Assembly: GCA_025936275.1 (NCBI GenBank)
Contig: JAICTR010000136.1
Location: 1-7,405, forward strand
Length of the DNA: 7,405 bases
Reading direction: 5' to 3'
Source: Burkholderiales bacterium
GTDB taxonomy: Bacteria; Pseudomonadota; Gammaproteobacteria; Burkholderiales; Usitatibacteraceae
A model generated the notes under the pieces. The model saw only the letters and a program-made list of their open reading frames with translations. It did not search any database and was not told where the DNA came from. The first letter of the stretch is position 1. The number at the start of each line of letters is the position of its first letter. Shown piece by piece: positions 5,473 through 7,405 of this stretch. Position numbers and translations under genes: made by a program.

Positions 5473-6030
5473 TCAGCGCGCGCGCCGGTAGTGCATGGCG
5501 ACCACGCCGTTGCGGAGCGGCTTCGCCGAAATCAGCTCGAGCCGTCGCGTGCTGGACAGCCCGCTCTCGTACAGGGTCGGACCGTGGCCGGCGATCCTGG
5601 GGTGGACGAGCAGCTTGTATTCGTCGATCAGATCCAGCCGGTCCAACTCGGCCGCGAGCTTTCCGCTACCGAGCAGCACGCCATCCGGGGTCGCGTCCTT
5701 GAGCGTCTGTACGCCGGTGCGCAGGTCGCCGGCGATGGGGTGGCTATTGGTCCACGGGAAGTCGCCTCGTGTCGAGGACGCCACATACTTCGGCTTGACC
5801 TCGAGCTTGACGGCCCACTCGCGCATCGCCGGCGGTGCCTCCACGTCGCCGCGGGCAACCGCTGGCCAGTAGCTCTCCATCATCTCGTAGGTGACGCGGC
5901 CCCACAGCATCGCCCCGCTCTCGTCCATGAGGCGGGTGAAGAAGGCGTGTGTCTCGTCGTCGGCGATTCCTTCCCGGTGGTCGACGCAGCCATCAAGGGT
6001 CACGTTGATGCTGAAGGTCAGGAGCCCCAT
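5473..6030 (-). CDS. RibD C-terminal / dihydrofolate-reductase-like oxidoreductase
   Basis: A 185-residue stand-alone protein of the RibD-C (bacterial bifunctional deaminase-reductase C-terminal) family, annotated widely as 'dihydrofolate reductase family protein'. Seen in order: the opening strand LTFSINVTLDG, a GRVTYEMM motif (44-51), a Gly-rich LLGSGKLAAEL stretch (119-129) matching the NADPH-contact region, and DEYKLLVHPRIAGHGPTLY (136-154). NADPH binding is likely; the substrate is unknown, and it should not be assumed to reduce folate or confer trimethoprim resistance. The ATG at 6030 was chosen for its GGGGA ribosome site four bases ahead; an ATG at 6126 would run back through the upstream cassette gene. 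It begins 21 bases after a half attC, so it is either the last cassette of the array or the first chromosomal gene beside it. Confidence 0.92.
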   Translation of the reverse strand: MGLLTFSINVTLDGCVDHREGIADDETHAFFTRLMDESGAMLWGRVTYEMMESYWPAVARGDVEAPPAMREWAVKLEVKPKYVASSTRGDFPWTNSHPIAGDLRTGVQTLKDATPDGVLLGSGKLAAELDRLDLIDEYKLLVHPRIAGHGPTLYESGLSSTRRLELISAKPLRNGVVAMHYRRAR

Positions 6031-6051
6031 GGATTCCCCACTGTGCCTTAC

Positions 6052-6076
6052 GGTCCGCTGGAACGCGTTGTCAGCC
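6052..6076 (-). repeat. Half attC (R''-L'' side only)
   Basis: On the minus strand this stretch reads GGCTGAC, then AACGCGTTCCAGCGGACC. It agrees with the left half of the full attC at 6563-6658 in 21 of 25 positions. No matching L'-R' half follows: the sequence runs into the ribosome site of the RibD-like gene. It is therefore a decayed or recombined attC. Read in another phase it encodes NAFQRT, a variant of the NALQRT peptide that attC sites of this type produce. It overlaps the last codons of the ASCH gene and supplies its stop. Confidence 0.7.
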
Positions 6077-6550
6077 TGCTTCGCTTTCCGGCACGACGTG
6101 CAGCACCTCGAATGAGCAGCAAACAACCGGCATCGATTCGTGCGGCTTTCGACCTATGCGTCGGCACTCGCGAGAGAAGAAATCCCAGTGCTCTGCACGC
6201 CAATACTCGAGAGATGCGTCCCCTTCGCCTTCCCGAGCGGCAAAGTCGGCACCGACCATGCTAAATGGCACGACCTCGACCTCCGTGATTCGGGTAACGA
6301 GACTGGGCCTGTTCAAATGGTCTACGACGACTTCAAGCTCCCCGGCTTCGGGAATGGCCTCACCTTCCGCCTCGTGCGCCCAAAGAAGAGCCGCCCCTGC
6401 GCGCTTCCGGCCGCTTCGAATGAGGTCCAGGAGCTGGCGCGACTGCTCGGGTGAGTCGCCGAAAGCCCCAACCTTCGCCGATTGGGGCACCTCGATGCCC
6501 AAGCGTCGCAAATTCGCAGCGATGTGCTCAATGCTCGGTAGAGACTGCAT
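6071..6550 (-). CDS. ASCH-domain protein on an integron cassette
   Basis: A 159-residue protein with an ASCH domain, a PUA-like beta-barrel fold linked to RNA binding; some members are nucleases or amidohydrolases. Typical marks: GDSPEQSRQLLDLIRSGRKRAGAALL (31-56), holding the family's 'helix plus G-x-K' segment, then LVTRITEVEVVPFSMV (84-99), and EGDASLEYWRAEHWDFFSREC (109-129), the acidic and Trp-rich region of the YwqK/YqfB-like branch. ASCH genes of this size are common integron cassettes. The ATG at 6550 sits 12 bases after the attC's R' core, the normal cassette layout. An ATG 14 codons upstream lies inside the attC and is not favoured. The TGA stop lies inside the following half attC. 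No promoter of its own is visible, so expression probably depends on read-through. Confidence 0.92.
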   Translation of the reverse strand: MQSLPSIEHIAANLRRLGIEVPQSAKVGAFGDSPEQSRQLLDLIRSGRKRAGAALLWAHEAEGEAIPEAGELEVVVDHLNRPSLVTRITEVEVVPFSMVGADFAAREGEGDASLEYWRAEHWDFFSRECRRIGRKPHESMPVVCCSFEVLHVVPESEAG

Positions 6551-6562
6551 CGGCTCGAAGCG

Positions 6563-6658
6563 GGCTAACGGCCGAGTTGAGCGGCCGGCCACAATGCCCG
6601 TGCCGCGGCCAGACGCGGCCTACGATGTTCCGCCGTCCGCTGCAACGCGTTGTTAGGC
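6563..6658 (-). repeat. attC recombination site (59-base element), well formed
   Basis: Minus strand, 96 bases: R'' GCCTAAC, L'' around CGTTGCAGCGGAC, a GC-rich centre with a six-base-pair hairpin (GGCCGCG / CGCGGC), L' GGCCGCTCAACTC, and R' GTTAGCC. L'' and L' pair with one unpaired extra base, the extrahelical base that marks the recombined strand. R'' fits RYYYAAC exactly; R' departs from GTTRRRY at one base. The orientation puts the DUF4160/DUF2442 remnant cassette before it and the ASCH cassette after it, consistent with all cassettes reading on the minus strand. The structure makes this the most secure attC in the window. Confidence 0.9.
6602..6621. repeat. 20-base direct repeat, copy 1 (attC centre)
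   Basis: The bases 6602-6621 recur exactly at 7096-7115. The unit holds a short hairpin (GCCGCG, six-base loop, CGCGGC). It forms the variable central part of the attC at 6563-6658. The identity ties the two sites together as attC sites of one type. Confidence 0.9.
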
Positions 6659-6883
6659 AGCAACCTTGACCGATGCACGAAGAAATTCCCGGGCGAAGTC
6701 AGCGCCGTTCGGCCAAACCACGGTGCCAAGCTCGCGGCTGACCTGGAACTTTCGGAAATACGCGACATCGTGCAGTGGCTCAAAGATCGCACCGTGGATT
6801 TCGCGGGAGAGACCAACCTCCCCTTCCGCGCCATCGCTAAAGCGCAGCCAGATGGTGCGACCAGCACGTGAGACTGCGCCCTT
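6653..6883 (-). pseudogene. DUF2442 gene remnant lacking its N-terminus and start codon
   Basis: After an in-phase TGA at 6884-6886 the frame encodes 76 residues clearly of the DUF2442 family: RTIWLRFSDGAEGEVGLS, then IFEPLHDVAYFRKF, then GTVVWPNGADFAREFL. The WPNGAD motif and the FSDG turn are family hallmarks. No ATG, GTG or TTG opens this frame, and the usual first dozen or so residues are gone, so it is not expressible as it stands. Its TAA stop lies within the R'' box (GCCTAAC) of the attC. It joins a DUF4160 remnant in another phase, which suggests a deletion between the two. DUF4160 and DUF2442 genes are often adjacent, and a toxin-antitoxin-like role has been suspected for such small pairs, but I have no proof of that. 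Confidence 0.85.
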
Positions 6884-7025
6884 TCAGGCAGAGTACCGTT
6901 CACGCGGCCCGTCTAAATTTCGACGGTGACTTCGAAATCACCATAGATCTCGTGGAAGTGCGCCGGGCATGTTCTCGGTAGTACATCGCGATCACAATTC
7001 CGAGGAAGCGGCTAATTTCGGGCAT
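6862..7025 (-). pseudogene. DUF4160 gene remnant (frameshift, stop and 3' deletion)
   Basis: From ATG 7025 the frame reads PEISRFLGIVIAMYYREHA, the typical start of DUF4160 proteins. One base then seems lost near the GGG run at 6965-6967. After a one-base shift the next residues, AHFHEIYGDFEVTVEI, again match the family. A TAG at 6913-6915 follows, and family-like sequence (TGRVNGTLPERA) continues to about 6862, where it joins DUF2442 sequence in another phase. The usual C-terminal third (Trp/Leu-rich) is missing. The lost base, the stop and the deletion together make a functional gene unlikely; a sequencing error could explain only the lost base. A TAAAAT box lies seven bases before the ATG. 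Confidence 0.85.
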
Positions 7026-7032
7026 GCCGCCA

Positions 7033-7038
7033 ATTTTA
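7033..7038 (-). promoter_or_regulatory. Possible -10 box before the DUF4160 remnant
   Basis: TAAAAT on the minus strand, seven bases before ATG 7025. It is in the same place as the box before the antitoxin gene. I see no matching -35 at normal spacing, and no clear ribosome site, so support is weak. Confidence 0.3.
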
Positions 7039-7056
7039 CGCCGCGTCTTTGTTGCC

Positions 7057-7123
7057 GCCTGACGGCTGCATTCAGCGCCGGGCCACGCCGCTTGCGCCGC
7101 GGCCAGACGCGGCCTCGTTCAGT
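7057..7123 (-). repeat. Diverged attC (L'-R' half and centre kept)
   Basis: Minus strand: R' GTCAGGC (one base from GTTRRRY), preceded by an L'-like GGCGCTGAATGC and by the 20-base GC-rich centre shared exactly with the attC at 6563-6658. A matching R''-L'' half is not found: the sequence there is ACTGAAC followed by unrelated bases, so the left arm seems lost or replaced. It lies just after the antitoxin gene, where a cassette's attC belongs. Folding by eye does not give a full-length stem. Confidence 0.6.
7096..7115. repeat. 20-base direct repeat, copy 2 (attC centre)
   Basis: Exact copy of 6602-6621 in the same orientation, 494 bases away, within the diverged attC. The flanking bases differ, so identity is confined to the hairpin core. 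The spacing equals one cassette length. Confidence 0.9.
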
Positions 7124-7152
7124 TCTCGCCGAGGGAAGATAGCGGTGACTGG

Positions 7153-7383
7153 TCACTTCAGACGCTTGCGCGCTTCGGCCATCACCTCATCACCGGGAAT
7201 CGCATCGACTTCGCCACGGAGGTACTGCGCGTAACGGCGCTCAGCTTCCTCGAGCCAAAGTTTCTCGACGTCCGGATCTTGTCCTGGGTCTAGGTCATCA
7301 ATGAGCTCGCGGACAAGCGCAGCCTTCTCCCCCGCTGGGAGAGCACGGATGCGCTTGGCGAGATCGTCGAACTGGCTACTCAT
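7153..7383 (-). CDS. Addiction module antitoxin (putative addiction module component family), orphan
   Basis: A 76-residue protein of the 'addiction module protein' antitoxin family. The usual pattern is complete: an N-terminal helix (FDDLAKRIRALPAGEKAALVRELIDDLD), an acidic linker, LWLEEAERRYAQYLRGEVDAIPGDEV, and a C-terminal helix (MAEARKRLK). Members normally neutralise a RelE/ParE-type toxin encoded just downstream, often overlapping. Here the stop is followed after about 30 bases by attC-like sequence, with no toxin frame. The partner may be lost, or the antitoxin may act against toxins encoded elsewhere. The ATG at 7383 has no ribosome site; instead a TATAAT box ends six bases before it, suggesting a leaderless message. 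An inverted GTGAC/GTCAC pair (7145-7156) overlaps the stop. Confidence 0.9.
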   Translation of the reverse strand: MSSQFDDLAKRIRALPAGEKAALVRELIDDLDPGQDPDVEKLWLEEAERRYAQYLRGEVDAIPGDEVMAEARKRLK

Positions 7384-7389
7384 GCGTCA

Positions 7390-7395
7390 ATTATA
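7390..7395 (-). promoter_or_regulatory. Consensus -10 box (TATAAT) directly before the antitoxin start
   Basis: Perfect TATAAT on the minus strand, six bases before the ATG at 7383. Transcription would start at or next to the A of the ATG. The -35 region falls beyond the window edge, so it cannot be checked. Toxin-antitoxin cassettes commonly carry their own promoter, which fits. Confidence 0.6.
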
Positions 7396-7405
7396 GGCGC
7401 CGCAT

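Noticed and set aside
5473..6126. A longer start (ATG 6126) for the RibD-like gene
   Set aside because: It would overlap the ASCH gene and translate the half attC. The ATG at 6030 has a good ribosome site.
6650..6871. A 73-residue plus-strand frame
   Set aside because: It is antisense to the DUF2442 remnant, which has clear family motifs, and has no ribosome site.
6565..6903. A 112-residue minus-strand frame containing NNALQRT
   Set aside because: Its C-terminal third is the translated attC and the rest is DUF4160 tail then out-of-phase DUF2442 sequence. It is a well-known type of false cassette gene.
7145..7156. Short palindrome at the antitoxin stop as a terminator
   Set aside because: Five-base arms with a two-base centre and no following T run; too weak to call.

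Overview
The window is GC-rich DNA, and every gene I can support reads on the minus strand. It looks like a Gram-negative proteobacterium, probably beta or gamma. The grounds are the GC-rich codon use, the kinds of small domain proteins present, and integron attC recombination sites typical of proteobacterial cassette arrays. Species cannot be fixed from this sequence.

Read in the direction of transcription, from high to low coordinates, there are three parts.

(1) Positions ~6050-7405 are a stretch of integron gene cassettes. They are: an orphan antitoxin of the 'addiction module protein' family with its own promoter-like box; a diverged or half attC; a decayed cassette holding remnants of a DUF4160 gene and a DUF2442 gene fused by a deletion; one well-formed attC (6563-6658); an intact ASCH-domain cassette gene; and a second half attC (6052-6076). 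No integrase gene is in view. By integron convention it would lie beyond the right edge, if it exists at all; otherwise this is a cluster of attC sites lacking an integrase.

(2) Positions ~930-6030 are a run of 14 small genes with short gaps or 4-bp overlaps, so probably one long operon. In order: a RibD-C/dihydrofolate-reductase-like protein, two antibiotic-biosynthesis-monooxygenase (ABM) proteins, a GFA/CENP-V zinc protein, a VOC/glyoxalase protein, a second GFA protein, a DUF1801 protein, a Gdx/SugE-type SMR exporter, an unrecognised 98-aa protein, a YdjM-like membrane protein, a three-helix membrane protein, an unrecognised 131-aa protein, another three-helix membrane protein, and the N-terminal piece of an AhpD-like peroxidase-related gene. 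The known families lean towards handling small reactive or toxic molecules (aldehyde adducts, quinones, guanidinium, peroxides). That theme is an inference from families, not proof of a pathway.

(3) Positions 1-~763 are one end of a mobile element carrying a large serine recombinase, cut by the left window edge. The element appears to have inserted into the peroxidase-related gene: its reading frame matches the family up to residue ~56, then hits AT-rich foreign sequence and a stop. The recombinase lies on the same strand just downstream, so host operon transcription may run into it.

I saw no rRNA, tRNA, CRISPR array, convincing terminator or riboswitch. No stretch over 300 bases lacks a gene or gene remnant.
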